Assembly (NCBI GenBank): GCA_963717725.1 | Contig: CAVQWS010000025.1 | Location: 1-64,000 of the forward strand | Direction: 5' to 3' | DNA length: 64,000 nt | Origin: AC-32 sp963717725 | GTDB taxonomy: Bacteria > Actinomycetota > Thermoleophilia > Gaiellales > Gaiellaceae | Shown: positions 51,557-61,734 of the stretch, piece after piece | How positions within the stretch are numbered: position 1 is the stretch's first letter | How the letters are laid out: each line of letters opens with the position of its first letter | Translations under genes and position numbers: made by a program | The notes under the pieces: model-generated | The model's database searches: none | Seen by the model: only the letters and a program-made list of their open reading frames with translations | Told to the model about the DNA's origin: nothing

Positions 51557-52276
51557 GTGACGGGTTACGTCGTCCATGAAGAGGAGCTTCAGGCCAACGC
51601 GCGGAACGGCGACACCGCGGCACGGGCGGTCGCCATCGACTCGAGCAATGGCTCCTCGATCCTCGAGCTCCACCTCGCCCGCTACGGGCCCGGCCGCTCG
51701 AGTCCGCACACGCTCGAAGGCGTGCAGGAGATCATGTACGCCGTCTCGGGCGAGGGATCGCTGACGGTCGCTGGAGAGTCGCACGAGCTGAATCCCGGAA
51801 CCGCGGTCTACCTCACCGCAGGCGAGACCTACGAGATCGACAACTCCGGCTCGGAGGAACTGATGATCGTCTCGGCGACCGCGCCGCAGAGCATCGACGA
51901 CGCCCAGGCGCCGACCGCGAGAACGGTGCGCTACGACGACCAGCCGACGCTCCCCGCGAGCGGCGACCGGGAGTTCCGCTACCTGGTCACGGACGAGGTC
52001 GGCTGCAAGGACGCAACGCAGTTCTTCGGCGTGATTGCGCCCGGCCGCGCGCCCGACCACAGCCACGTGTACGACGAGGTGATCTACGTGCTCGAAGGGG
52101 AGGGCGTCTTTCACGGCGGCGGGCAGGACCGACCGGTGCGCGCCGGTTCCTGCATTCACATCCCGCCGTTCTTCGTCCACTCGCTCGAGAACAGCGGCGA
52201 CGCTCCAATGCGGATCGTCGCGACCTTCCATCCATCAGGCGACCCCGCCTCGCGCGCCTACGAGGCAAACGAATGA
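51557..52276 (+). CDS. Double-cupin protein
   Basis: This 239-residue protein has two cupin barrels. The first (about 35-105; SPHTLEGVQEIMYAVSGEGS) has an incomplete metal set. The second (about 155-230; GRAPDHSHVYDEVIYVLEGE, IPPFFVHSLENSG) has H-x-H, E and a distal H and can bind metal. The start is GTG 51557. An inverted pair ATTCTC...GAGAAT lies just upstream. It is probably a small-molecule dioxygenase or ureidoglycine-type aminohydrolase relative. Placement after kynA suggests work on a tryptophan-derived or transported compound. Confidence 0.75.
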   Translation: MTGYVVHEEELQANARNGDTAARAVAIDSSNGSSILELHLARYGPGRSSPHTLEGVQEIMYAVSGEGSLTVAGESHELNPGTAVYLTAGETYEIDNSGSEELMIVSATAPQSIDDAQAPTARTVRYDDQPTLPASGDREFRYLVTDEVGCKDATQFFGVIAPGRAPDHSHVYDEVIYVLEGEGVFHGGGQDRPVRAGSCIHIPPFFVHSLENSGDAPMRIVATFHPSGDPASRAYEANE

Positions 52277-52316
52277 CCGGGAAATACGTCTCAACCCCTA
52301 GCTCTACGGAATCGAT

Positions 52317-52324
52317 GAGGAGGG
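52317..52324 (+). promoter_or_regulatory. Strong ribosome-binding site for the LIV binding protein
   Basis: GAGGAGGG lies four bases before ATG 52329 and would give high translation of the periplasmic-type binding protein, which is normally needed in excess over the permease. Confidence 0.65.
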
Positions 52325-52328
52325 CAAC

Positions 52329-53510
52329 ATGAGGAAGTACCTGGTGGCCGCGGGCTTTGCGGCCATGGTGGCTGTGCTCGCATCAGCCGCCTTTGGATCG
52401 ACCAAGTCGCCGGCGCGGACATCGTCTGCCGGCGCGGCAACGGTGACGTGCGGCAAGACGCGCACGATCGGCCTCGCGGCGCCGTTCACAGGCCCCGCGG
52501 CCGACATCGGCAACCAGCAGGTTCGCTGGGCGAAGTACTACGTCAAACGCTGGAACGCGCAGAAGGCGAACAAGAACAAGCAGATCAAGGTCGTCCCCGG
52601 CGACACCCAGCTGGGTAACGACACTGCGTTCGCCGTCAGGGTCGCGAAGTCGTTCGCCTCGAACTCGAAGCTGCTCGGCGTCGTCGGCCCGGCCGGCAGC
52701 CAGGAGGTCGTCGCGTCCACGTCCGCCTACAAGGGCGGCAAGCTCGGGTTCGTCTCGGGCTCGGCCACCCGCGCGACGCTCACGGACGGCCACACCGACG
52801 GCAACCGGCGCGGGTACTTCTACCGCGTAGTGCCGAACGATGACGCCCAGGCCCCGGTCGTCGCCAACTGGATGACCAAGAAGCTGAAGTGGAAGCGGGT
52901 CTACATCATCGACGACCAGGAGACCTACTCGCAGGGCCTGGCCAACGGCGTGGGAAAGATCCTCAGCAGCCGTGGCGTCAAGGTGACCCACGACTCCATC
53001 AGCCAGCAGGACTCGGACTTCTCGTCCAAGATCGCGAAGATCCCGAGCAACACCCAAGGGATCTACATCCCGTGGCAGCTCGCCCCGCAGGCTCAGGCCT
53101 TCGGGCAGCAACTGAAGGCTGCGGGCAAGAGCCACATCAAGCTGTTCGGCTCGGACGGCCTTTTCGCGCCGGGTGTCTGGAAGATCGCAGGGTCCTACGA
53201 CTCGGCCTTCCCGTACAACCCGACCGATTCGGTGGTTAAGGCGTACATCAAGGCCCACCATGGCAACGGCGAGTTCTTCGGACTTCCGTCCTACGTGGCA
53301 GCACAGGTGGTCGTCGGCGCGGTCACGAGGGCCTGCGCGGATGGCAAGGCAACCCGTGCAGAGGTGCGCAAGCAGATCGCGAAGACGAAGCTGAAGACCT
53401 CGATCCTCGGCTTCCCGGTCTCGTTCGTGCAGAGCGGCGAGATGCACGCTCCGGCCACGTTCGGCGTCTTCCAGATCCAGAGCAACGGCTCGTTCAAGCG
53501 CATCGGCTAG
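52329..53510 (+). CDS. Branched-chain amino acid type ABC transporter binding protein
   Basis: This 393-residue protein has a Sec signal (LVAAGFAAMVAVLASAAFG) and no lipobox. The Leu/Ile/Val-binding fold is seen in TIGLAAPFTGPAADIGNQQV, VVGPAGSQEVVASTSAYKGG, WKRVYIIDDQETYSQGLANG and VLTHD-like VTHDSISQQDSDFSSKIAKI. LFGSDGLFAPGVWKIAGSYD lies in the second lobe. HAAT-family receptors take amino acids, amides or aromatic acids, so tryptophan products are possible. It is first of livJHMGF order. Confidence 0.92.
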   Translation: MRKYLVAAGFAAMVAVLASAAFGSTKSPARTSSAGAATVTCGKTRTIGLAAPFTGPAADIGNQQVRWAKYYVKRWNAQKANKNKQIKVVPGDTQLGNDTAFAVRVAKSFASNSKLLGVVGPAGSQEVVASTSAYKGGKLGFVSGSATRATLTDGHTDGNRRGYFYRVVPNDDAQAPVVANWMTKKLKWKRVYIIDDQETYSQGLANGVGKILSSRGVKVTHDSISQQDSDFSSKIAKIPSNTQGIYIPWQLAPQAQAFGQQLKAAGKSHIKLFGSDGLFAPGVWKIAGSYDSAFPYNPTDSVVKAYIKAHHGNGEFFGLPSYVAAQVVVGAVTRACADGKATRAEVRKQIAKTKLKTSILGFPVSFVQSGEMHAPATFGVFQIQSNGSFKRIG

Positions 53511-53534
53511 ACGCGAGCGGATCTGAGAACGACT

Positions 53535-53568
53535 ACACGTGCGGCCCACTCCGGTGGGCCGCACGTGT
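53535..53568 (+). terminator. Long hairpin between binding protein and permease genes
   Basis: ACACGTGCGGCCCAC at 53535-53549 pairs perfectly with GTGGGCCGCACGTGT at 53554-53568 (15 bp, TCCG loop). It starts 24 bases after the binding-protein stop and ends 22 bases before the permease start. With no T tract, it likely causes partial termination or 3'-end protection, raising binding protein over permease. Confidence 0.8.
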
Positions 53569-53590
53569 CTTCTGAGAGGCTAGGCCCGGC

Positions 53591-54616
53591 GTGAACGAGG
53601 AATTTCGACAGCGGCTCGGAAACCTCAGCGGCCTCGCCGCCGCGCTGATCGTCTGGACGTTCTACGCCGTCTACTTCTCCCCCACCCAGGGCTGGACGTT
53701 CTTCCTACAGCTGACGGTGAACGGGATCATCCTCGGCAGCGTCTACGCGTTGATCGCGCTGGGGTACTCGATGGTCTACGGGATCCTGAAGCTGTTGAAC
53801 TTCGCCCATGGCGACGTCTACATGATCGGCGCGTTCATCGGCTTCGGCGTGCTCACGCTGCTCGGCGGCCCGCTCAACCCGGCGATCCCGGTAGCGCTGC
53901 TGGTGCTCTGCATGTTCGTCGTCGCGATGCTCGGCTCGGGCTTCCTGGGGCTGGCGATCGAGCGCTTCGCGTACCGGCCGCTGCGGGACGCGCCTCGGAT
54001 CGCCCCGCTCATCTCCGCGCTCGGCGTCGCGTTCTTCCTCGAGAACTCGGCGCTGCTGCTCTTCGGCGCGCAGTTCCGCAACTACGACGGCTTCGACCTG
54101 ATCAGCTACAACGGCATCCATCTCGGCGGCGACAACGGGGTCTTCATCCAGTACCTGGGCGTGATCGTGATCGTCGGTGCCTTCCTCCTGATGCTGGCGC
54201 TGTTGGCCCTCGTGCACTGGACGCGCCTCGGCAAGGCGATGCGCGCGGTCTCGTTCGATCGGGAGGCGGCCGCGATGATGGGGATCGAGCCCGACCGCGT
54301 GATCGCGGCGACCTTCTTCATCGGCTCCGCCTTGGCGGGAGCGGCCGGCGTCATGTTCGGCCTGCTCTTCAGCCAGATCTACCACCTGATGGGCTTCCTC
54401 GCGGGCCTGAAGGGTTTCACGGCCGCGGTCGTCGGCGGCATCGGCAGCATCCCGGGCGCGATGCTCGGCGGCCTGCTCGTGGGCCTCGTTGAGTCCTGGG
54501 CCCGCGGCTACCTGAACGGCAACGTCTCCGACCTGGTCGTCTTCGGGATCCTGATCGGCGTGATGCTCGTGCGCCCGAGCGGGCTCCTCGGCACGCCGGC
54601 CCTGCAGAAGGTGTAG
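53591..54616 (+). CDS. livH: LIV-type ABC transporter permease LivH
   Basis: This 341-residue protein has about eight spans. Typical LivH features are ILGSVYALIALGYSMVYGIL, LNFAHGDVYMIGAFIGF, ERFAYRPLRDAPRIAPLISA and the EAA-like FDREAAAMMGIEPDRVIAAT, then LKGFTAAVVGGIGSIPGAML. It is one half of the membrane channel. GTG 53591 is the start. LivM follows two bases after the stop. Confidence 0.93.
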   Translation: MNEEFRQRLGNLSGLAAALIVWTFYAVYFSPTQGWTFFLQLTVNGIILGSVYALIALGYSMVYGILKLLNFAHGDVYMIGAFIGFGVLTLLGGPLNPAIPVALLVLCMFVVAMLGSGFLGLAIERFAYRPLRDAPRIAPLISALGVAFFLENSALLLFGAQFRNYDGFDLISYNGIHLGGDNGVFIQYLGVIVIVGAFLLMLALLALVHWTRLGKAMRAVSFDREAAAMMGIEPDRVIAATFFIGSALAGAAGVMFGLLFSQIYHLMGFLAGLKGFTAAVVGGIGSIPGAMLGGLLVGLVESWARGYLNGNVSDLVVFGILIGVMLVRPSGLLGTPALQKV

Positions 54617-54618
54617 CG

Positions 54619-56091
54619 GTGAGCGAGAACACACCCGGCATCCCCGAGAGCTCCACGCAGATCGGCGTCGACCAGTGGGTCGAGCACGCCGACGAGCGAA
54701 TCGAGCGCCCCACCGGTCTCGGAGGCCGGCTTGGGCACCTCTGGGGACTCCTTCCGCCGGCCGGCAAGCTCGCCTTCCTGACCCCGGCCATCCTGGTGCC
54801 GTTCCTCCCTTTCATCAGCGAGGGGAACCTCTTCAACTACGGCCTCTTCATCCTGATCTACGCTCTGCTCGCGCTCGGCCTGAACGTCGTCGTCGGCTTC
54901 GCCGGCCTGCTCGACCTCGGCTACGTCGCGTTCTTCGGCTTCGGCGCCTACACCTACGCCTTCCTCTCCGGGACGCACTCGAACAAAGGCCATGTCTTCA
55001 CGCACCACTGGGACGCCCAGTGGTCGATCCTCACGGGCGTGCTCGTCTGCGCCGTGCTGGGCCTCTTCCTCGGGTCGTCGTCGCGACGACTGCTCGGCGA
55101 CTACCTCGCGATCGTGACGCTCTTCTTCGGCCAGGCCTTCGTCGTCTTCACGAACGCCGCCGACCCGTACGGGATCACCAACGGCTCGAACGGCCTGGCA
55201 AACGTCGATCCGCTCACGTTCTTCGGCTTCACGATCGACACGACCCGCGGGTACTACTGGTTCCTGCTCGGCTGCGTCGTCGTCGTGCTGATCGTCCTGC
55301 ACTGCATCAGCGAGTCGCGGACCGGCCGCGCGTGGAAGGCCTCGCGCGAGGATCCGCTTGCGGCGGAGATGATGGGGATGCCTGTGAACCGGCTGAAGAT
55401 CATGGCGTTCAGCCTCGGCGCCGCGATCGCGGGCCTCGCCGGCAGCGTCTTCGCGGCAGCCCAGACCGGCGCCTTCCCGCAGAACTTCAGCACCCAGGTG
55501 CTGATCCTGATCTACGCCGTGGTGATCCTCGGCGGCACCGGGAGCCTCACCGGGATGATCGTCGGGGCGATCGCGATCATCGCCTCGAACCAGGTGCTCG
55601 ACTCGACCTCGCCGCCGAACGTCGCGCGCGTGCTCTTCTACGTGGCGCTGATCGCGGCGGTCTTCTTCACGATGCGCCGCTCGTGGCCGCGGCTCGTGGC
55701 CGCGTTCGCCGCGACGGCGGCCTTCGGGCTCGTCGTCCACGCGATCGTCGAGGCGGTGTGGTCACGCGGCACCGCCGGCCAGGTCACCGGCGGCGGCTTC
55801 CTGACCGGCGTGATCCGGAACTGGGTGCTGCTGCCGACCAACCCGGGCCGCCTTGCCGTGTACGGGTACCTGCTGATGATCGTCTGCATCATCGCGGTCG
55901 TCCAGCTGAAGGGCTGGTGGCGCCTCGTCGTGCTCGTGCCTACCCTCTATTTGACCGCGTTCGTCTGGGAGAACCTGCTCGTCCAGCAGCCGGCAGTGAC
56001 GCGCTACGTGCTCTTCGGCGCGCTCCTGATCGCGGTGATGACGATCAGGCCGCAGGGCCTGTTCGGGACGGCGAAGGTAGAGATCGGCTGA
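54619..56091 (+). CDS. livM: LIV-type ABC transporter permease LivM, C-terminally extended
   Basis: This 490-residue protein has ALLALGLNVVVGFAGLLDLG (family motif), SRTGRAWKASREDPLAAEMM (EAA loop) and AQTGAFPQNFSTQVLILIYA, ending IRPQGLFGTAKVEIG. It is longer than usual. A soluble N-terminal tail of about 45 residues precedes the first span. About 100 extra residues with three further spans lie between the core and the conserved RPQGL end (about 345-470). TGATG junction with livG. Confidence 0.92.
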   Translation: MSENTPGIPESSTQIGVDQWVEHADERIERPTGLGGRLGHLWGLLPPAGKLAFLTPAILVPFLPFISEGNLFNYGLFILIYALLALGLNVVVGFAGLLDLGYVAFFGFGAYTYAFLSGTHSNKGHVFTHHWDAQWSILTGVLVCAVLGLFLGSSSRRLLGDYLAIVTLFFGQAFVVFTNAADPYGITNGSNGLANVDPLTFFGFTIDTTRGYYWFLLGCVVVVLIVLHCISESRTGRAWKASREDPLAAEMMGMPVNRLKIMAFSLGAAIAGLAGSVFAAAQTGAFPQNFSTQVLILIYAVVILGGTGSLTGMIVGAIAIIASNQVLDSTSPPNVARVLFYVALIAAVFFTMRRSWPRLVAAFAATAAFGLVVHAIVEAVWSRGTAGQVTGGGFLTGVIRNWVLLPTNPGRLAVYGYLLMIVCIIAVVQLKGWWRLVVLVPTLYLTAFVWENLLVQQPAVTRYVLFGALLIAVMTIRPQGLFGTAKVEIG

Positions 56092-56878
56092 TGGCGGCGC
56101 CGCTGCTGGAGCTGAAGGGCGTCTCGAAGGCGTTCGGCGGGCTGCAGGTGATCTCCGACCTCGACCTGCACGTCAACGAGCACGAGGTCGTGAGCGTGAT
56201 CGGGCCCAACGGAGCAGGAAAGACGACGCTATTCAACCTCGTGACCGGTGTCTACGCGCCCGAGCAGGGCGAGATTCTCTTCGAGGGCGAGTCGATCGTC
56301 GGACTCGCGCCGAACAAGATCACCCGCAGGGGCATCGCCCGGACCTTCCAGACGCTGCGCCTCTTCCTGAACATGACGGTGAAGGAGAACGTGATGGCCG
56401 CCGAATACGGCCACACCCACGCCGGCATCGTCCGCTCCGTGCTGCGCACGCCCGGCATGCGTCGCGAGGAGCGCGAGATCGCGAGGGTCGCCGAGGAGAA
56501 GCTCTCGTTCTTCGGGCAGCGCCTGATGGGCTACCGCTGGAACCAGCCCGCATACTCGCTCTCCTACGCCAACCGCCGCCGCCTCGAGATCGCCCGCGCG
56601 ATGGCGACGAACGCCCGGCTGCTCCTGCTCGACGAGCCCGCTGCGGGCATGAACCCCGTCGAGACGCACGAGATCACGGAGCTGATCGGCAAGCTCCGCG
56701 AGGAGCTCGGCTACACGATCTTCGTGATCGAGCACGACATGCACCTCGTCGAGGGCATCTCCGACCGGGTCATCGCGCTCGATCACGGGATCAAGATCGC
56801 GGAGGGCTCCTTCGACGAAGTCGCGACCGACCCGAACGTCGTCGAGGCCTACCTGGGCCTGCGCGCCGCGAAGGCGTC

Positions 56879-56882
<4 letters not shown>
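56091..56882 (+). CDS. livG: LIV-type ABC transporter ATPase LivG
   Basis: This 263-residue protein has Walker A VIGPNGAGKTTLFNLV, a Q-loop in RTFQTLRLFLNMTVKENVM, a signature in SLSYANRRRLEIARAMA (a degenerate LSYGxQR form usual for LivG), Walker B LLLLDEPAAGMNPVE and the H-loop FVIEHDMHLV. ATG 56091 shares a base with the LivM stop. The open frame upstream is a shadow of LivM. Confidence 0.95.
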
Positions 56883-57584
<702 letters not shown>

Positions 57585-57595
<11 letters not shown>

Positions 57596-58742
57596 CCTCG
57601 ACACGCTCCCGGCGCGGATCCGGCACCGCTTCCCGGTGTTCGAGCGGCAGACCTACATCAACAGCTGCTCGCAGGGAGCACTGTCGGACTCCGTGCGCGA
57701 GGCGTACGCGCGCTATCTCGACGACTGGGACGAGCACGGAGCGCCGTGGGAGTACTGGGTCGGACGGCTCGAGGCCGTGCGCTCGGCAATCGCGGGCCTC
57801 GTGAACGCGGACGAGGACGAGATCGCGGTCACGACCTCGGTCTCGGCAGGCGTGAGCGCGCTCGTCAGCGGACTGCGCTTCGGCGACGGGCGCGACACGA
57901 TCGTCGTCAGCGACTTCGAGTTCCCCACGATCGGGCAGATCTCGCACGCGCAGGAGCGGCGCGGGGTGCGGGTCGTGCACGTGCCGGCGGAGGCCGACGG
58001 CACGATCCCGCTCGAACGCTTCGAAGCGGCGATCGACGAGCGAACGGCGCTGGTGGCCGTCACGCACGTGTGCTTCCGCAACGGCGGGCGGCTCGACGTC
58101 GAGGGCATCGGCCGCATCGCCCACGAGGCCGGCGCGCCGGTGCTCGTCGACGCGTACCAGTCGATCGGATCGCTCCCGATCGACGTGCGCGCGCTCGACT
58201 GCGACTTCCTCGCCGCCGGTGTCCTCAAGTACCTGCTCGGGTCGGCCGGGCTCGGGTTTCTCTACTGCCGCGGCGAGCTCGTGCAGGGGATCGAGCCGAC
58301 CGCGACTGGCTGGTTCGCCGACCGCAACATCTTCGAGATGGACATCCACGACTACTCGCCCTCGGCAACAGCACGGCGCTTCGAGGCGGGCACGCCGCCG
58401 GTGCCGTCGACCTACGCGGCGATCGCGGGGATCGAGCTGATGCAGGAGATCGGGATCGCCGAGACCGAGGCACACGTTCGCGCGCTGAACGCGTTGCTGC
58501 ACGACGGGGTCGAGGAGCTGGGCGGTCGCGTAGCGACGCCACGGGAGCCGGAGCGCAGCGGCGCGCTCGTGTGCATCCCCTCCACCAGCGTTGACGCGCT
58601 GGTCGCCGCGCTCGCCGCCGAGGGCGTGGTCACCTCGTCCCGCGACGACAAGCTGCGCGTCTCGGCCCATTGCTACAACACGGCCGAGGACGTCCGGGCC
58701 GTGCTGGACGTTCTGGCAGCGAACCGTCGGCTGCTCGCCTAG
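57585..58742 (+). CDS. Class V aminotransferase-fold PLP enzyme
   Basis: This 385-residue protein starts at TTG 57585 (LAVSLDTLPARIRHRFPVFE), overlapping livF by 11 bases. The fold-type I features are INSCSQGALSDSVREAYARY, ITTS-like AVTTSVSAGVSALVSGLRFG, PVLVDAYQSIGSLPIDVRAL (Asp, Gln) and the PLP lysine in LAAGVLKYLLGSAGLGFLYC. It belongs with kynureninase/cysteine-desulfurase/isopenicillin-epimerase-like enzymes. The TDO gene upstream makes a kynurenine-related role attractive, but kynureninase-specific motifs are not seen. Confidence 0.85.
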
Positions 58743-59806
58743 AAGATCTTCGAGGGCAGCCCGGAGAGCGGCACGCCGCCGTCCGCGGTGACGAGCCAGG
58801 TCTCCTGCATGTACAGGCAGTCGACCCCGTTCTCGGCGATCACGTGGGGATGCATCGAGAAGACCATGTTCTCGCGCAGCTCGGTCTCGACGCCCTCGCC
58901 GATCTTTGGGAACTCGATCATCGTCATCCCGATCGAGTGGCCGGTGACGTGGCCGAGGTGGTAGCCGCGATCGGTGAAGCCTCGCGAGACCGCCCGGTGT
59001 GCCTCGTGCGCCGTCGCGCCCGGGCGCAACGCGCTCTTTGCGGCCTCGAAGTACTCGTCGTAAGCCTCGTTCATGCGCTTCACCTCGTCGTTCGGCGTCC
59101 CGAGCGCGCGAGAGACCTCGACCCAGTGGCCGCCGCGCCCGGCGATCTCCAGCGAGGGGATGCAGAACTCGCCGAGCGTCGTCTCGGCGCGCGCAATCGC
59201 GAACTCCGCTCCGACGAGCACCATGTTCATCGTCAGCCGCCCGCAGCCCCGCGCGACGAACAACTCCTCCGCCGGCGCCAGCACCTCGGCCGCGCTGCGC
59301 CCCGGCGCGTACGCCGCGCGGAACACGTGGAAGCCCTCCGTGTTGATCTGGACGCTGTCGCGCACCGACTCGAGCTCCTTCTCGCTCTTGACGGCCCGAG
59401 CGTGGTCGAAGGCGACGTCCCAGTTGACGAGCTCGCACGCACCCTCGAGCGCCGCGTAGTCGCGTGGCGCCATCACGTAGTCGAGCCCGTAGACGCCGAC
59501 CCGCTTGCCCCGCAGCCGGTCGGCGAGCCAGTCGCCCGGACGATCAGCGAAGACCTGGTCCTCGATCCACGACGTGCCGTGCTCGCCGACGTAGCGGGCC
59601 TCGCTCGGGAAGACGATCGACGGCTCGCCCTCGAGCGGCAGCAGAACGTAGGCGTAGCGGTGGACGATCTGGAAGCCGGACAGGTAGGTGACCGCGCCCT
59701 CGAAGCCCGAGTACTCGCTCCCGCAGACGAGGGCGGCGCCGAGCTCGTCGCGCTCGAGCGCGGCGCGGACGTTGGCGTAGCGCCGCTCGACCTCGCCGGG
59801 GCTCAC
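58739..59806 (-). CDS. M24 (creatinase/aminopeptidase P) family protein lacking metal ligands
   Basis: This 355-residue protein has the creatinase N-terminal domain (VCGSEYSGFEGAVTYLSGFQ) and pita-bread core: GHVTGHSIGMTMIEFPKIGE, LRENMVFSMHPHVIAENGVD and CLYMQETWLVT. The two aspartates expected near VLVGAEFAIARAETTLGEF and SLEIAGRGGHWVEVSRALG are absent, and the first glutamate position reads H in SMHPH. It is therefore unlikely to be a two-metal peptidase and may resemble metal-free creatinase-type hydrolases. GTG 59806 overlaps the reductase stop. Confidence 0.82.
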   Translation of the reverse strand: MSPGEVERRYANVRAALERDELGAALVCGSEYSGFEGAVTYLSGFQIVHRYAYVLLPLEGEPSIVFPSEARYVGEHGTSWIEDQVFADRPGDWLADRLRGKRVGVYGLDYVMAPRDYAALEGACELVNWDVAFDHARAVKSEKELESVRDSVQINTEGFHVFRAAYAPGRSAAEVLAPAEELFVARGCGRLTMNMVLVGAEFAIARAETTLGEFCIPSLEIAGRGGHWVEVSRALGTPNDEVKRMNEAYDEYFEAAKSALRPGATAHEAHRAVSRGFTDRGYHLGHVTGHSIGMTMIEFPKIGEGVETELRENMVFSMHPHVIAENGVDCLYMQETWLVTADGGVPLSGLPSKIF

Positions 59807-60720
59807 GCCCACGACCGCTCCAGCCCCTTCACAAGCGCGAGTATCGCGTCGTTGAGCGGCGTCGGCACGGAGTGCTCGCCCCCGAAGCGGACGATGCCGC
59901 CGTTCAGGTAATCGATCTCGGTCAGACGCCGCGCCTCGACGTCCTGAAGCATGCTCGCCTTGTGGTCGTAGGCGACCTCGGGCCGCGCCGCGTGGTCGAT
60001 CAGCTCCTCCGGATCGGCGTCGAGCACGATCCCCTGTGCGCCGGCGACCGCCTTGCCTTCGTCGACGAGCCCGGAGACGAGCGCGCGCAGCGCCGGGTCC
60101 TCGCAGACCCGTCCGTGCGTCAGGCCGGTGAGCGCGCCGACCGGGTTCGTGGCTGCGTTGAAGATCACCTTGCGCCACTGCGGGCCGCGCGCGTCCGCCA
60201 CTGCCTCCGTCGGCAGACCCGCGCGCGTGCAGGCCTCGGCCAGCCGCTCGATCTCTTCGGCCGCGGCAGGGCTCGGCTCGAACGGCCCGATCGTCGTGTC
60301 GCCCTTCACGTCCCACTGGACGTGTCCGGGGTGGAGGATCCGACCCGCCGGGAAGGTCGTCCCGCGGATCACGCGCCCGACGTGCGCGGCCAGCACCTCC
60401 TCGTTGCCGATCCCGTTCTGCACGGAAGCCACCGCTCCGTCGGCGAACGCAGCCGCGGTCGCCGCGATCGCGGGCTCCGTGTGCATCGCCTTCGTCGCGA
60501 CGATCCCGAAGTCGCACGGCGGCAGCTCGGCCGCTTCCGTAGTCGCTCGCACCTGGCCGACGACCTCGCCGGCGCCCGAGAGCCGCAGGCCGCCGGCATT
60601 GATTGCGTCGACGTGCTCGCGCGAGAGGTCATACGCCCACACCTCGACGTCGTCCAGGTTGGCCAGGTTCGCCGCGAACAGCGACCCGACGGCGCCGCAG
60701 CCGACGATGCAGACCCTCAC
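59803..60720 (-). CDS. Ketopantoate-reductase-like (ApbA/PanE family) dehydrogenase
   Basis: This 305-residue protein has VRVCIVGCGAVGSLFAANLA (Rossmann), VATKAMHTEPAIAATAAAFA, SVQNGIGNEEVLAAHVG, GTTFPAGRILHPGHVQWDVK, KVIFNAATNPVGALTGLTHG and a C-terminal SMLQDVEARRLTEIDYLNGG. It reduces 2-keto acids to 2-hydroxy acids, or the reverse. Context with an M24-like protein and LIV importer suggests catabolism of an imported hydroxy-/keto-acid derivative rather than pantothenate synthesis. GTG 60720 overlaps the LivM stop after frame correction. Confidence 0.87.
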   Translation of the reverse strand: MRVCIVGCGAVGSLFAANLANLDDVEVWAYDLSREHVDAINAGGLRLSGAGEVVGQVRATTEAAELPPCDFGIVATKAMHTEPAIAATAAAFADGAVASVQNGIGNEEVLAAHVGRVIRGTTFPAGRILHPGHVQWDVKGDTTIGPFEPSPAAAEEIERLAEACTRAGLPTEAVADARGPQWRKVIFNAATNPVGALTGLTHGRVCEDPALRALVSGLVDEGKAVAGAQGIVLDADPEELIDHAARPEVAYDHKASMLQDVEARRLTEIDYLNGGIVRFGGEHSVPTPLNDAILALVKGLERSWA

Positions 60721-61734
60721 GCGCGCCTCCGCAGCCGCGGCAGCGCGAGCTCCCGCCCACCGGTGAGGCCGGAGGGCCGCAGGATCAGGACGAGCGCCAT
60801 CAAGCGACGCCAGGATGACGAGCCGCGTCCCGGAAGGCAGGTCGACCCGGTGGCCGACGACGTGGACGCCGTTCTCGGCCTGGCTCAGGAACGAGTCGAG
60901 CCCGCTCACCGCCAGCGCGCCGACGACCGCGCCCCAGAGGCTCGTCAGGCCGCCGACGACCAGCATCGCCAGCGTCAGGAACGTCAGCTCGAGGTAGACC
61001 TGGTCGGTGGTGATCGAGCCGAGCTGGTGCACGAGCAGGCCGCCGGCGAAGCCGCCGAGCGCGCCGGAGAGGGTGAAGGCCCAGAGGCGCTGCTGGTGGA
61101 CTCGCACGCCGACGCCGGCGGCCGCGGCCGGGTCCTCCCGCGAGGCCCGCAGCTGCCGGCCGAGACGGCTGCGCTGGTAGCCGAACGCGACCGCGATCAC
61201 GACCAGCGCGCCGAGCGTCGCCTGCAGCGGCCCGGTCGACTCCGGCACGAGCGAGAGCGTCGTCGCGCCCGGGCCGATCCTCGTCCACTGCTGGAGCACG
61301 TTGTTCGTGATCTCGAGCACCGCGAGGGTCGCGATTCCGGCGGCGAGGCCGGACAGCCGCATCAGCGGCAGCCCGACGAGGAACGCGAACAGGCCGCCGA
61401 GCCCCGCGGCGAGCAGCAGCGACGGCACGTTCCCGATCGTGTGGTCGCGCAGGAGCGGGAAGAGCGTCGTCAGCACGCCCTTCTTCGACTCGAGCGGCAC
61501 CGTCATCACCCCCGAGGCGAAGGCGCCGACCGCGACGAAGCTGATCTGGCCGAACGAGAGCACGCCCGAGTTGCCGACGAAGACGTAGATCGAGACGACG
61601 ATCGCGACCGCGACGAGCGCGTTCAGGAAGTAGACCTCGTTGGAGGGCGAGGCGGTCGTCGAGACGAGCCCGACCGCGACGACGAGCAGCGCCGGCCCGG
61701 CGAGCTGCACGAGCGGGTCGAGCCACCGCCTCAT
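60717..61734 (-). CDS. livM: LIV-type permease LivM (second transporter), one frameshift
   Basis: From ATG 61734 the protein reads ALLVVAVGLVSTTASPSNEV, VFVGNSGVLSFGQISFVAVG, LPLMRLSGLAAGIATLAVLE and SREDPAAAAGVGVRVHQQRL (EAA loop). Near 60802 one extra base shifts the frame. Removing it gives ALVLILRPSGLTGGRELALP and TGA at 60717, restoring the GTGA overlap with the reductase. The corrected length is about 338 residues. As read it runs into the reductase, which is an artefact. Confidence 0.88.

Noticed and set aside
59803..61734. A LivM-ketopantoate reductase fusion
   Set aside because: Removing one base near 60802 restores the conserved LivM end (ILRPSGLTGG) and a GTGA overlap with a normal reductase start.
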